Program-made: the position numbers and the translations under genes
Shown: piece by piece, positions 28,513 to 36,286 of the stretch
Layout of the letters: every line of letters starts with the position of its first letter
Numbering within the stretch: the first letter of the stretch is position 1
The notes under the pieces: model-generated
Database searches by the model: none
The model's input: only the letters and a program-made list of their open reading frames with translations
What the model was told of the DNA's origin: nothing
Assembly (NCBI RefSeq): GCF_000688395.1
Contig: NZ_JIAG01000014.1
Location: 1 to 64,000, forward strand
Direction of reading: 5' to 3'
DNA length: 64,000 nucleotides
Origin: Haematomicrobium sanguinis DSM 21259
Lineage (GTDB): Bacteria; Actinomycetota; Actinomycetes; Actinomycetales; Micrococcaceae

Positions 28513-29031
28513 ATGAAGGGCAACGTCAAGACTCTGATGCTCATGCGGCACGCCAAGGCGGCATGGCCCCCGGATGTTGACGACTTTGACCGCCCGCTTG
28601 CCGAGCGCGGCCACGAGCAAGCGCCCGAGGTGGGCCGCTGGATGCTGGAAAACAATACGGTTCCGGACTACATCCTGACCTCGAGTGCCCTGCGCACCCG
28701 GCAAACCACCACGTGGGTTTCCCAGGAACTGGGGGAGCTTGCGCCGACGGCCAAATTGGAGGACGGTCTTTACGGCGCCACCGGGACGGAAATTATCGTC
28801 CACATCAATCACGTTCCCGAGACTGTGCGATCGCTACTGGTTGTCACCCACATGCCCGGTGTCCAGGACGCAGCGATGCGCCTCGCCAGCGCACAATCCG
28901 ATGAGGACTCCGTGCTGGATCTCGCAGGACACTATCCGACCGCCGCTCTGACGGTCATGAACGTCACGAAACCCTGGGCGGAACTTGACGGCAGGGACGC
29001 TGACGTCACGAATTTCTTTGTCCCGCGCTAA
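28513..29031 (+). CDS. SixA-like phosphohistidine phosphatase
   Basis: Histidine-phosphatase-superfamily members of this size remove phosphate from phosphohistidine or small substrates. The 172-residue protein has LMLMRHAKAAW with the catalytic His13, SSALRTRQTT, and the second histidine in LLVVTHMPGVQD. It overlaps the convergent TetR gene by 4 bp. Confidence 0.85.
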   Translation: MKGNVKTLMLMRHAKAAWPPDVDDFDRPLAERGHEQAPEVGRWMLENNTVPDYILTSSALRTRQTTTWVSQELGELAPTAKLEDGLYGATGTEIIVHINHVPETVRSLLVVTHMPGVQDAAMRLASAQSDEDSVLDLAGHYPTAALTVMNVTKPWAELDGRDADVTNFFVPR

Positions 29032-29663
29032 AGCGTCAATACATCCACGTCCCGCACGTAGCCGCGCAACGGCAGCATCAGCACACGAATGGCTTCATCC
29101 CGCGAGCGTTCCGGATGAAAGACCTGCCGGTCCAGGGCCAACACCAACGCAGATCCCATCATGAGACCGACCAGGGCCTGCTCATCGATGTCGGTTTCGA
29201 CCTCATGCCCCTCGACCGCGCGGCGAATCGCCTGACCCGCAATCGAGAACAGGCGCTCGCGCAACAGCGCCAAGGTCGAGTGCCATTCGCTGGGCGAACG
29301 CCACAACTCGCTGATGATGAGTTGCGAGAAGGAGGGGTACTCCTGGAAGAAGTCGAGCGTGTACCCCAGCGTCACCTTCAACGCTTCTAGCGGTGGCACG
29401 GAATCGTCTGGCACCAGGCGCTCTTCCAACAGATCCACGCCGTATTCCAGTAACTGCGCCACCAGATCGGATTTGCTACCGAAGTTGTAATACACCGTGC
29501 CTTTGGATACTCCGGCCGCCGCCGCGATCTCATCCACGGTCACGTGCGCGGGACCGCGCTCGCCGATGAGCAGCATCGAGGCGTCGAAGAGTTTCTTGCG
29601 GGTGGCGGTGGTCCGCCCCGGTCGGCGGGTCGGTGCCGGCGCACTGGGCTCAACGTAGTTCAT
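29028..29663 (-). CDS. TetR-family regulator of the YhgE operon
   Basis: The 211-residue protein has the TetR N-terminal HTH (KKLFDASMLLIGERGPAHVT, VDEIAAAAGVSKGTVYYNFG) and a helical ligand-binding C-terminus. Its start overlaps the YhgE stop by 4 bp, so it is the third gene of the operon and probably controls it through the AACTGAC..GTCAGTT site upstream of the first gene. Confidence 0.9.
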   Translation of the reverse strand: MNYVEPSAPAPTRRPGRTTATRKKLFDASMLLIGERGPAHVTVDEIAAAAGVSKGTVYYNFGSKSDLVAQLLEYGVDLLEERLVPDDSVPPLEALKVTLGYTLDFFQEYPSFSQLIISELWRSPSEWHSTLALLRERLFSIAGQAIRRAVEGHEVETDIDEQALVGLMMGSALVLALDRQVFHPERSRDEAIRVLMLPLRGYVRDVDVLTL

Positions 29664-31738
29664 ACCGCGATCTCCGGTTGCAGGGTCTTGAGCGTCCAGA
29701 GCTTGTGTTTGCGCGCGGCCAAGGTGGAAAGCAGCAGCCCGATCGCGGTGTAGAAGAACAGCGCGGCAACCACGGGCACCACTTGGGACAGCTCGCCACC
29801 GTAAATCAACTGCCGCATACCCGTCACCACATAGCCCAATGGCAAGATCTGATGCGCAATCTGCAAAGGCTCAGGAATGGTCTGCCACGGGAAGGTGCCG
29901 CCGGCCGAAACCAACTGCATCACCAACAGGATCAGCACGACGAACTTGCCCACCGTCCCCAAAAGCGCCACCACGCCCTGAATGATCGCGGTAAATGCCA
30001 TCGCCGCCAGTAGCATCAACAGCCAGGTCAGCCACGGATAAGCGGTGTCCAAGCCCAAACCAAACTGCACCACCGCAAACAGCAGCGTTGCCTGCAGCGC
30101 CGCGATCGCCAGGAACGGCAACCATCCGCCCACCGCGATTTTCCACGACCGCGCATTGGAGGCGAGCGCCCGCTTGGTAATGGGACGCATCGCTTGAATC
30201 AGCATAAACACGCCAATCCAGAGGGCCAGCGACAAGAAGAACGGCGCCAAACCGGCCCCATAGCTGTTCGCCTGGGTCTGTTTCAGATCTTCCACCTTGA
30301 CCGGATCGGAAATGACTCGCGCCGCATCTTGACGCTGGTCATCGGTAGGATTCGGGACGGTGCCAGCACCCTTGCGCAATTGAGAGGCAAGCTCGTGCGC
30401 GCCGTCATCCACTTTCCCGACTCCGTCCGCTAGGGCGCTCGAGCCGTCCCGCGCGGTGGTGAGGCCATCGCGTAGCTGCACCGCGCCGTCGTACGCGCTT
30501 TGCTGCCCCGCGGCCAAGGTGCCGGCACCGCTATTCAGTTCAGCTGCACCGCTGGCGAGCTGAGCGGCACCATCGGATGCCTGCGAAATCCCGCCGACGA
30601 GCGCGGGCATGTTGTCGGCGAGTTGCCGATTGCCGTCCGCCACCTGCTGCGCGCCATCGGCGAGCTTATTGACCTGGCTGACCGCGCCGTCAACCTGCGC
30701 CTGCGCGTCCTTGACCGCACTGGAATTTGCGGCGGAGTCGAGGTCGGCGAGGATCTGATCGGCCTGTGCCTGCGTGAGGATTCCGGCGTCCACAAGTTGC
30801 GCTGTCCGATCCTCCACTGCCTTGCGCACCGAGTCCTCGGTCGCGCGTAAGTCTTGGACCGCCGTCGTAATTTTATCGGCGAGCTGGCGATTTCCGTCCG
30901 CCACCTGCTGCGCGCCATCGGCGAGCTTGGCGGTCTGCTCGGGGAGCGCGGCGGTCTTGTTCTTGAGTTCGCCGAGCCCGCTATTGAGCTGGTTTGCGCC
31001 GTCGGTGAGCTGCCCGGTGCCATCGCGCAGTCGGTTTGCGCCGTCCACGAGTTGCACCTGCCCGTCGACGAGGCGCTGCGAGCCGTCGGCGAGTTGGCCG
31101 ATGCCGTCACGCAACTGGTTGGCGCCATCACGCGCCTGGCTGGTGCCGTTGGCGAGCTGGTCCGCGCCGTCCGCCGCCTTGACGATCTGTGCGTGAATCT
31201 GGCCGAACCCGGTGAGCAGCTTGTTCGCCGTCTCCTCGCCGACCTCCTTCGCCACCGAGTTGTGCACCTCGGTGGTCAGCTTGTCCACAATGGAGCTCAG
31301 CAGGTAGTTATTGGCATCATTGGTGGTCACCTGAAGGATCGCCTGGCGGGAAGAATCAAAGTCCGACGGCGATGCAAGCGCCTCGCTGAAATCTTCCGGG
31401 ATGATGAGGGCAAAGGAATATTTTCCACTTTCCACCCCGTCATTGGCGGCCTGCTCGCTGTCCACCGGGATCCAGTTAAAGGTATTGGTGTCCTGGAGGT
31501 TTTTGGCGACGTTTTCACCGGCGTCGAGGGTAGTGCCGTCCGCCATGGTTGCGCCCTTGTCTTCCACAACGAGCGCGGCATCGAGGTTCTTGAGGTTGCC
31601 GTAGGGGTCCCAGTTCGCGTAGAGATACACCGCGCCGTAGAGGATCGGAACCATTGCCAGCGCCAGGATGGTGAGGCGCGGCAAAATGCCCGAGGTCATG
31701 CGTTTGATCTCGGAGCGGAAAAGCTGGAAAACGGTCAC
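29660..31738 (-). CDS. YhgE/Pip-family membrane protein
   Basis: This 692-residue protein has one N-terminal membrane helix (about 20-40), a large extracytoplasmic region with many heptad-like QLADGxxQLxDG repeats (about 190-470, including two copies of KLADGAQQVADGNRQLAD) and about five C-terminal membrane segments of the ABC-2 permease type. YhgE/Pip proteins are related to phage-receptor and type VII-like secretion accessory proteins and to exporters. It is encoded between an ATPase-like protein and a TetR regulator with 4-bp overlaps. Confidence 0.88.
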   Translation of the reverse strand: MTVFQLFRSEIKRMTSGILPRLTILALAMVPILYGAVYLYANWDPYGNLKNLDAALVVEDKGATMADGTTLDAGENVAKNLQDTNTFNWIPVDSEQAANDGVESGKYSFALIIPEDFSEALASPSDFDSSRQAILQVTTNDANNYLLSSIVDKLTTEVHNSVAKEVGEETANKLLTGFGQIHAQIVKAADGADQLANGTSQARDGANQLRDGIGQLADGSQRLVDGQVQLVDGANRLRDGTGQLTDGANQLNSGLGELKNKTAALPEQTAKLADGAQQVADGNRQLADKITTAVQDLRATEDSVRKAVEDRTAQLVDAGILTQAQADQILADLDSAANSSAVKDAQAQVDGAVSQVNKLADGAQQVADGNRQLADNMPALVGGISQASDGAAQLASGAAELNSGAGTLAAGQQSAYDGAVQLRDGLTTARDGSSALADGVGKVDDGAHELASQLRKGAGTVPNPTDDQRQDAARVISDPVKVEDLKQTQANSYGAGLAPFFLSLALWIGVFMLIQAMRPITKRALASNARSWKIAVGGWLPFLAIAALQATLLFAVVQFGLGLDTAYPWLTWLLMLLAAMAFTAIIQGVVALLGTVGKFVVLILLVMQLVSAGGTFPWQTIPEPLQIAHQILPLGYVVTGMRQLIYGGELSQVVPVVAALFFYTAIGLLLSTLAARKHKLWTLKTLQPEIAV

Positions 31739-32427
31739 TGGGCATCACCTGATTGTGGGGTCTCGGGTGTTTCTGACGTTTCTGGGGTGGCCTCTTCTGC
31801 GGGTGCCGAGGCGTCGCCGACGTAGAAGACGGGGCCGTCAAAATTGGCGGGCACGTTGAGCACTGTGGCGACAACGGTGTCACGCTCGGCGAATTCTTGC
31901 AGCGGGGTGAGCCATTCCTCGGCGTAGGGGGTGTGGCGGTCCGGGGTGTCGAAGACGAGGGTATCGACCGCGTAATCGGTGAGAGCAAGGTTGGCGAGCA
32001 GTGTGATGCGGTCTATCGCGTTGACTTGGTCAATCCAGTTGTCTTCGAGGTGCTGGAGATGGTTGACGTTCAGCCATTGCGTTGCGGTGAGTTTGGCGCG
32101 GCGCTTGCCCGGGATTAGGGCGAGGTCCTCGTTGACAAGGTCGAGAATCTTGAGGTGAGATTCGGGCTCGTTGACGTCAATGGCGTCGATCAGGCCGGTG
32201 TGCATGCGCAGGTCCTTAGGGGAGGCGCTGTGGTCATGGGTGACAGTGCCGGAGGTCGGCTTCATGCGGCCGGTGAGCGCAAGCGCGAGGGCAGTGCGGG
32301 TCAGCGCCGCGTCCGCTTGGACTAGGGTGACCGTCTTGCCGGGGGCAACCAAGCTGGTCGGCGGAACCAGGTCGGTATGGCGCCCCTTAATAAAGAGGTT
32401 GTGGGCAGTGAGCATGGGGGTCCTCAA
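31735..32427 (-). CDS. Degenerate ABC ATPase-like protein
   Basis: The fold is that of an ABC ATPase: LTAHNLFIKG at the start, then a GRMKPTSGTV strand and a DTLVFDTPDR segment. However the Walker A region reads QADAALTRTALALALTG with no GxxGxGKS/T, and Walker B ends TP rather than EP. The 230-residue protein is therefore unlikely to hydrolyse ATP. It overlaps yhgE by 4 bp and probably acts as a non-catalytic partner of that protein. An ATG at 32415 may be the true start. Confidence 0.65.
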   Translation of the reverse strand: MRTPMLTAHNLFIKGRHTDLVPPTSLVAPGKTVTLVQADAALTRTALALALTGRMKPTSGTVTHDHSASPKDLRMHTGLIDAIDVNEPESHLKILDLVNEDLALIPGKRRAKLTATQWLNVNHLQHLEDNWIDQVNAIDRITLLANLALTDYAVDTLVFDTPDRHTPYAEEWLTPLQEFAERDTVVATVLNVPANFDGPVFYVGDASAPAEEATPETSETPETPQSGDAQ

Positions 32428-32454
32428 TCTTCCGATCTGTAGCCATGTTATCTA

Positions 32455-32470
32455 AACTGACTGGTCAGTT
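32455..32470. promoter_or_regulatory. TetR-type operator upstream of YhgE operon
   Basis: AACTGAC and GTCAGTT are inverted around a 2-bp centre (32455-32470), 28 bp upstream of the first gene. The pattern is typical of QacR/TetR sites. On the minus strand TAGATA-like promoter elements lie next to it. The third gene encodes a TetR regulator, the likely binder. Confidence 0.65.
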
Positions 32471-32553
32471 CAAATAAGAGGGGTGAGGGGTGTGCGTTGT
32501 GGTGGCCCAAGAGGGTTTGGATGGTTGTGCCGTGGGTGGCGGGGTGCGGCGGG

Positions 32554-33312
32554 TTAAGCGGTTTCCGGGCGCTGTTGTCTGCTCAGCCCCAGGTTCACCT
32601 TGCGTTCGAGTGCTTCGCGGGCCGCTTCAGGAAGTAGGAGCACGCCGTCGAGTTCTTTGAGGGCGCGCTGGTAGGCGGTTTTACGCTCGCTGTCGGTGGA
32701 GCCCTGGTTCGTGGACATCGCGACGAACTGTTTTGCTTTCTTGAGCCGGTCCCGTTCCGCGGGGGTGAAGTTGTTGTCCTTGACGCGCATCGCTTCCCGT
32801 TCGGCGGCATCGAAAGCGGTGAGGTAGTCATCCACGGCGTCTTGGTATTCGCGGAGTTGGTCTTGGGTGAACGTGGCGTCCGCGCTCTCCGGGGCGAGTC
32901 GATCTGCCTTGCGCTTAGCCTTGAGGTACGCCGAGGTGAGCGGTTCCCGAACGTCGGTCATGGCGGGGTAATCGATGAGTCTGGCGACGTCGAGTTCATA
33001 GGCGAGCCAGCGGTCATTGACGGCCTTGTGAGATTTCAGCGCCTCGGTGGTTTGGCGGCGGAGCCGATCCTGCGCGGTAGGAGCGGGAGCTTGTTGGGGA
33101 TGTGGGCTCGGTGTGGCGCCGGCTTGGCCATAACGCAGGCGCATGCGCTCCATCTTGCGTTCGTGCCGCTTCTCGTTCTCTTTAGAGATGGCTTTGAACG
33201 CTCCACCGATGGAACCGGCAATCATGGCGCCAAAGGCCCAGACCACCCACATGTTGGCGGACACCCACTGAAATACCTGCTGGAACTCATTGCCATCCGC
33301 TGCCACGATCAT
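32554..33312 (-). CDS. Single-span membrane protein of unknown function
   Basis: The 252-residue protein has one hydrophobic helix (about 19-40, ANMWVVWAFGAMIAGSIGGA), a basic Lys/Arg-rich stretch (EKRHERKMERMRLRYG), a Pro/Ala linker and a long charged helical C-terminus with LDVARLIDYPAMTDVREPLT. It is a membrane-anchored cytoplasmic protein; I do not recognise its family. Confidence 0.6.
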   Translation of the reverse strand: MIVAADGNEFQQVFQWVSANMWVVWAFGAMIAGSIGGAFKAISKENEKRHERKMERMRLRYGQAGATPSPHPQQAPAPTAQDRLRRQTTEALKSHKAVNDRWLAYELDVARLIDYPAMTDVREPLTSAYLKAKRKADRLAPESADATFTQDQLREYQDAVDDYLTAFDAAEREAMRVKDNNFTPAERDRLKKAKQFVAMSTNQGSTDSERKTAYQRALKELDGVLLLPEAAREALERKVNLGLSRQQRPETA

Positions 33313-33357
33313 GATTTGATTCTAGTGACTTGATCGCTCGAGTAAACCGCGTGGTAT

Positions 33358-34485
33358 TTAGGGGCGCGGCAGGTTGGCGAAGAACTGCCACAAGTCTTTC
33401 AGGAGTAAGTCGGGGGCTTGTTGCGCCGCGAAGTGTCCGCCTTTGTCCATTCGAGTCCAGCGCTGAATATTGGCGTGGTCGCGGTCGGCGAATCTTCGGA
33501 CGGATTGAAAATCGTTGGGGAAGATCGCAACCCCCAACGGCACGGTAGTAGGGCCTGGCGTTGTGGGCTCGGCGTGCGCGTCGTCAAAGTATCTGCGCAC
33601 CGAACTCGCGACGGTCCCAGTGAGCCAGTAAGTAGCTGCGTTGGTTATGACATAGTCGTCAGGCACTTCGTCGCGAAAGAGCTGTGCGGTCCACGCCAGC
33701 CAGCCCGTAGGGGAGTCCTGCAGTGCAAAACTGAGCGTTTGCGGCTGAGCCGATTGGTACGCATTGAATGCGAGCCCGCCGCCAGAGGTGAATCCCTGCA
33801 GAAATTCCACGGCCGCCTGGTCTTCAGTGCTTAAATCGTGAAACTCGGCGGGATCCCCACCGGGAAAAGAAAAAACTTGCGTGACGTGAGCGCCGATCAC
33901 CCGGTGCGGGGCGATCCTGCCGAGGGCTATGGAGACGTCAGAACCGAGATCGTTTCCGTGCGCCCCAAACCTCTCGTAGCCCAGGCGGGTCATAAGTTCG
34001 AGCAGTGTTTCGGCTATTCGCGTTGTGGTCCAACCTTCTGACGTGGTTGCACCAGCAAAACCAATGCCCGGTACTGAGGGGAGCACCACATGGTATGCAT
34101 CGGTGGCTGACCCGCCGTGTGCCACGGGATCGGTAAGCGGACCGATGAGGTCCAGATATTCAAAAACGGACATCGGCCAACCGTGGGTCAGCAAGAGGGG
34201 AGTAGCGCTGGGCTCTGCGGAGCGAACATGGATGAAGTGAATTGGCTGGTCATCGATGGTGGTCAGAAACTGGGGGAGCGCGTTGAGTTTCGCTTCCTTA
34301 GCACGCCAGTCAAAGTCGTTGAGCCATGCATCGCGGAGTCGTTTCACGTAGTCCAGTGGCACCCCGTATTTCCAGTCAGCCGTCTCGGGAACCTCAGGCC
34401 ATTTTGTCCCGGCGAGGCGACTCCTGACATCCTCTAGTACGGCATCGGGAAGGCGGACTTCAAAAGGCGTAATAGCGGAGTTCAT
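33358..34485 (-). CDS. Epoxide hydrolase (alpha/beta hydrolase, EHN type)
   Basis: The 375-residue protein has the N-terminal epoxide-hydrolase segment (ITPFEVRLPDAVLEDVRSRL), the oxyanion HGWP (101-104), the nucleophile-containing GNDLGS (Asp179) and the C-terminal GGHFAAQQAPDLL with the catalytic His. Ring-opening of epoxides is expected; substrate unknown. The ATG start at 34485 overlaps the DinB-like gene stop (ATGA). The pair faces a TetR gene across a strong palindromic operator. Confidence 0.9.
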   Translation of the reverse strand: MNSAITPFEVRLPDAVLEDVRSRLAGTKWPEVPETADWKYGVPLDYVKRLRDAWLNDFDWRAKEAKLNALPQFLTTIDDQPIHFIHVRSAEPSATPLLLTHGWPMSVFEYLDLIGPLTDPVAHGGSATDAYHVVLPSVPGIGFAGATTSEGWTTTRIAETLLELMTRLGYERFGAHGNDLGSDVSIALGRIAPHRVIGAHVTQVFSFPGGDPAEFHDLSTEDQAAVEFLQGFTSGGGLAFNAYQSAQPQTLSFALQDSPTGWLAWTAQLFRDEVPDDYVITNAATYWLTGTVASSVRRYFDDAHAEPTTPGPTTVPLGVAIFPNDFQSVRRFADRDHANIQRWTRMDKGGHFAAQQAPDLLLKDLWQFFANLPRP

Positions 34486-35057
34486 GCCCACTGTGGGGTT
34501 CTCCCCAGGTAGCGCAAGAGCGAATCGGCGGCCCCGTCGTCCTGGTCCGGCTCCAACGCCGGCCCGTAGGCAAAGCCGCGCAACGATTCCACAGTAGCCT
34601 CGGCGGCGGGACGCAGCTGCTCGGCGAGTTCGTCAGTCAAGGGGGATGGCTGACCTGTTGCGATTGCCACATCCCAGGCGTGAACGGCGGCGTCCAGAGC
34701 TGCCGCCCCCGCTGCGAGCTCGGGGCTCAACTCTGGGACAGGTGGGAGCGGAGTATTAAGGGTATCGGAGCCTTCGGCAATCTCGGTCCAAGAAGTCCGA
34801 GCGGCCTCTGTAGCGGTGTTGACTGCGTCGCCTACTTCTTGGATACCAACTGTTGGCGGCTCAAACGGGTTGTACGTGGGAGGGGTTCCAGATCCGACGG
34901 ATGCGGCCCAGGCATGCTGATCTCCTGCCGCGTGCATGAGCACCTGTGCAACGTTCCACTCGGGGCACGGCGTGGGGAGTGAGAGCTGTCCGGTGCGGAT
35001 CTGCGAGGTCACCTGGTCAAGTGCAGCGAGAGCGGCTGAAAGGGTGGGGAATTGCAT
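34482..35057 (-). CDS. Mycothiol-type DinB (TIGR03086-like) protein
   Basis: The 191-residue protein begins TLSAALAALDQVTSQIRTGQ and has LPTPCPEWNVAQVLMHAAGD and DAAVHAWDVAIATG, the metal-binding His pattern of the mycothiol-dependent maleylpyruvate isomerase/DinB family. Such proteins use mycothiol in detoxification reactions. Co-translated with an epoxide hydrolase, it may act on epoxide or its adducts; this coupling is inference. Confidence 0.85.
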   Translation of the reverse strand: MQFPTLSAALAALDQVTSQIRTGQLSLPTPCPEWNVAQVLMHAAGDQHAWAASVGSGTPPTYNPFEPPTVGIQEVGDAVNTATEAARTSWTEIAEGSDTLNTPLPPVPELSPELAAGAAALDAAVHAWDVAIATGQPSPLTDELAEQLRPAAEATVESLRGFAYGPALEPDQDDGAADSLLRYLGRTPQWA

Positions 35058-35088
35058 AGGAACTCCTTGATGGCGAACGATAGTTTTT

Positions 35089-35113
35089 AAAACGGAACGT
35101 TTCGTTCCGTTTT
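35089..35113. promoter_or_regulatory. TetR-type operator, 11-bp arms
   Basis: AAAACGGAACG and CGTTCCGTTTT are perfect inverted repeats around TTT (35089-35113), midway between the divergent TetR gene and the DinB/epoxide hydrolase operon. This layout suits autoregulation and control of the operon by the neighbouring TetR. Confidence 0.75.
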
Positions 35114-35175
35114 AGGGTAGCAGTGGCGTTACGGGCGAGCAATGGCTCAAGCGCGGCAACTGCTAATCTGGCGCA

Positions 35176-35916
35176 ATGGCCGAAGACCAGGACAAGATTT
35201 CACTCAGCCCGCACCACGCCGAGGCGGCGCGCAACGATGAATCGATCCTGAATGCGGCCCGCGCTGTTTTCTTGGCTGACCCCAAAGCGCCGATGAGCAG
35301 CGTCGCCAAGCTCGCGGATGTCGGAATGAATGCGCTCTATGCCCGTTATGCAAGCAAAGAGAACCTGCTCAGAGCGCTCGCATACGACGGACTTGAGAGA
35401 TATGTGGCTGCGCTGAAAGAGGCGTTGGCCAGTGCCGCCCCCATCTGGGATGCATACACCACCTGCCTCGAGCGCATCGTAGAGGGTCAAAGCCAGGCGC
35501 TTGCACAAAGGGTTGCGGGCACGTTCACTCCCACTGCAGAACTGACGGAGTTGGCCAAGGTTTCCGGCGCGCTCTCACGCGAACTATTCGACCGGGTCCA
35601 AGGCGCGGGCCAGCTTCGAGATGACGTGTCCGAGCCCGACGTGACGCTCCTGCTAGAAATGGTTGCATCCATTGATATCCCGCACGCGGATCGAGATCCA
35701 TCCGTTCGCAATCGCTACCTCGCCATCGTACTGGAGGGCTTGCGGGCGCCCGCGCGGAATGTTTTGCCGGGAAAGCCTGCGAATATTGACGACCTGGTGG
35801 CGCGGTGGAGGGGCACGGGTGCTAAGGCGCCTGGCAAAGCAGAAGGCCCCCGCCATGTCGACGAGGGCCCTCACAAAAAAGTGCGCCCGAAGGGATTCGA
35901 ACCCCCAACCTTCTGA
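35176..35916 (+). CDS. TetR-family regulator
   Basis: The 246-residue frame has the TetR helix-turn-helix (SILNAARAVFLADPKAPMSS, VAKLADVGMNALYARYASKE). The C-terminal residues (from about 210) read through the tRNA-Arg terminator and then antisense to the tRNA-Arg gene, ending at TGA 35914-35916. It is divergent from the DinB/epoxide hydrolase operon with a strong palindrome between them. An epoxide or similar compound as effector is a guess from context. Confidence 0.8.
   Translation: MAEDQDKISLSPHHAEAARNDESILNAARAVFLADPKAPMSSVAKLADVGMNALYARYASKENLLRALAYDGLERYVAALKEALASAAPIWDAYTTCLERIVEGQSQALAQRVAGTFTPTAELTELAKVSGALSRELFDRVQGAGQLRDDVSEPDVTLLLEMVASIDIPHADRDPSVRNRYLAIVLEGLRAPARNVLPGKPANIDDLVARWRGTGAKAPGKAEGPRHVDEGPHKKVRPKGFEPPTF
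35845..35869 (-). terminator. Probable terminator of tRNA-Arg(ACG)
   Basis: An eight-base-pair stem (GGCCCCCG/CGAGGGCC with one G-U pair on the minus strand) follows the tRNA-Arg gene. The T-tract after it is poor. It lies inside the apparent 3' coding part of the TetR gene. Confidence 0.5.
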
Positions 35917-35954
35917 TCCGTAGTCAGATGCTCTATCCGTTGAGCTACAGGCGC
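35882..35954 (-). tRNA. tRNA-Arg(ACG)
   Basis: The minus strand folds as a 73-nt tRNA: acceptor GCGCCTG with CGGGCGC (one T-G pair), D-arm GCTC/GAGC, anticodon stem-loop TCTGA-CTACGGA-TCAGA with anticodon ACG, and T-loop GGTTCGAATCC. CCA is not encoded. TadA in this window should edit its A34 to inosine. Confidence 0.95.
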
Positions 35955-36110
35955 ATGTCCCTAAAAGGACTCATTTACTTTAGCGTGCCAACCGGAAATT
36001 CTCCTAATCGGCCACAATGCAGGGTGGGGCGCGCGCAAAAGGCGCGCATCGCCGTCGTATTTCATGCGGGGAGCAGGAGGCAAAACCGCCGCGCTCCGCC
36101 ATAAGGCGGC

Positions 36111-36138
36111 TAGACCGGTCTATGTGACATGCGTCACT
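36111..36138. promoter_or_regulatory. CRP/GlxR-like site and adjacent palindrome upstream of pckG
   Basis: TGTGACATGCGTCACT (36123-36138) matches the CRP/GlxR pattern TGTGA-N6-TCAC, and TAGACCGGTCTA (36111-36122) is a perfect 12-bp palindrome directly before it. The pair lies about 150 bp upstream of pckG, in the 332-bp gap that also holds a GCGCGC/GCGCGC stem near 36031-36047. Carbon-status control of gluconeogenesis is the expected role. Confidence 0.5.
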
Positions 36139-36286
36139 GAAAACCGGCCGTGGCGCCGCGAGAATCCCCGAAATCTCGCGCTTGACCAATGTAGTTGCGG
36201 CCGCGCACCGCCAAACATCGGGCCAATTTGCGCACGAAGAATCCCTACGATCGTTACACCACTGTCACCCAATGGAGGGATCAACC

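Noticed and set aside
30500-31200. Regular repeats suggesting a CRISPR array or satellite
   Set aside because: They are codon-level repeats of the QLADG-type heptads in the YhgE protein; no constant repeat with unique spacers.
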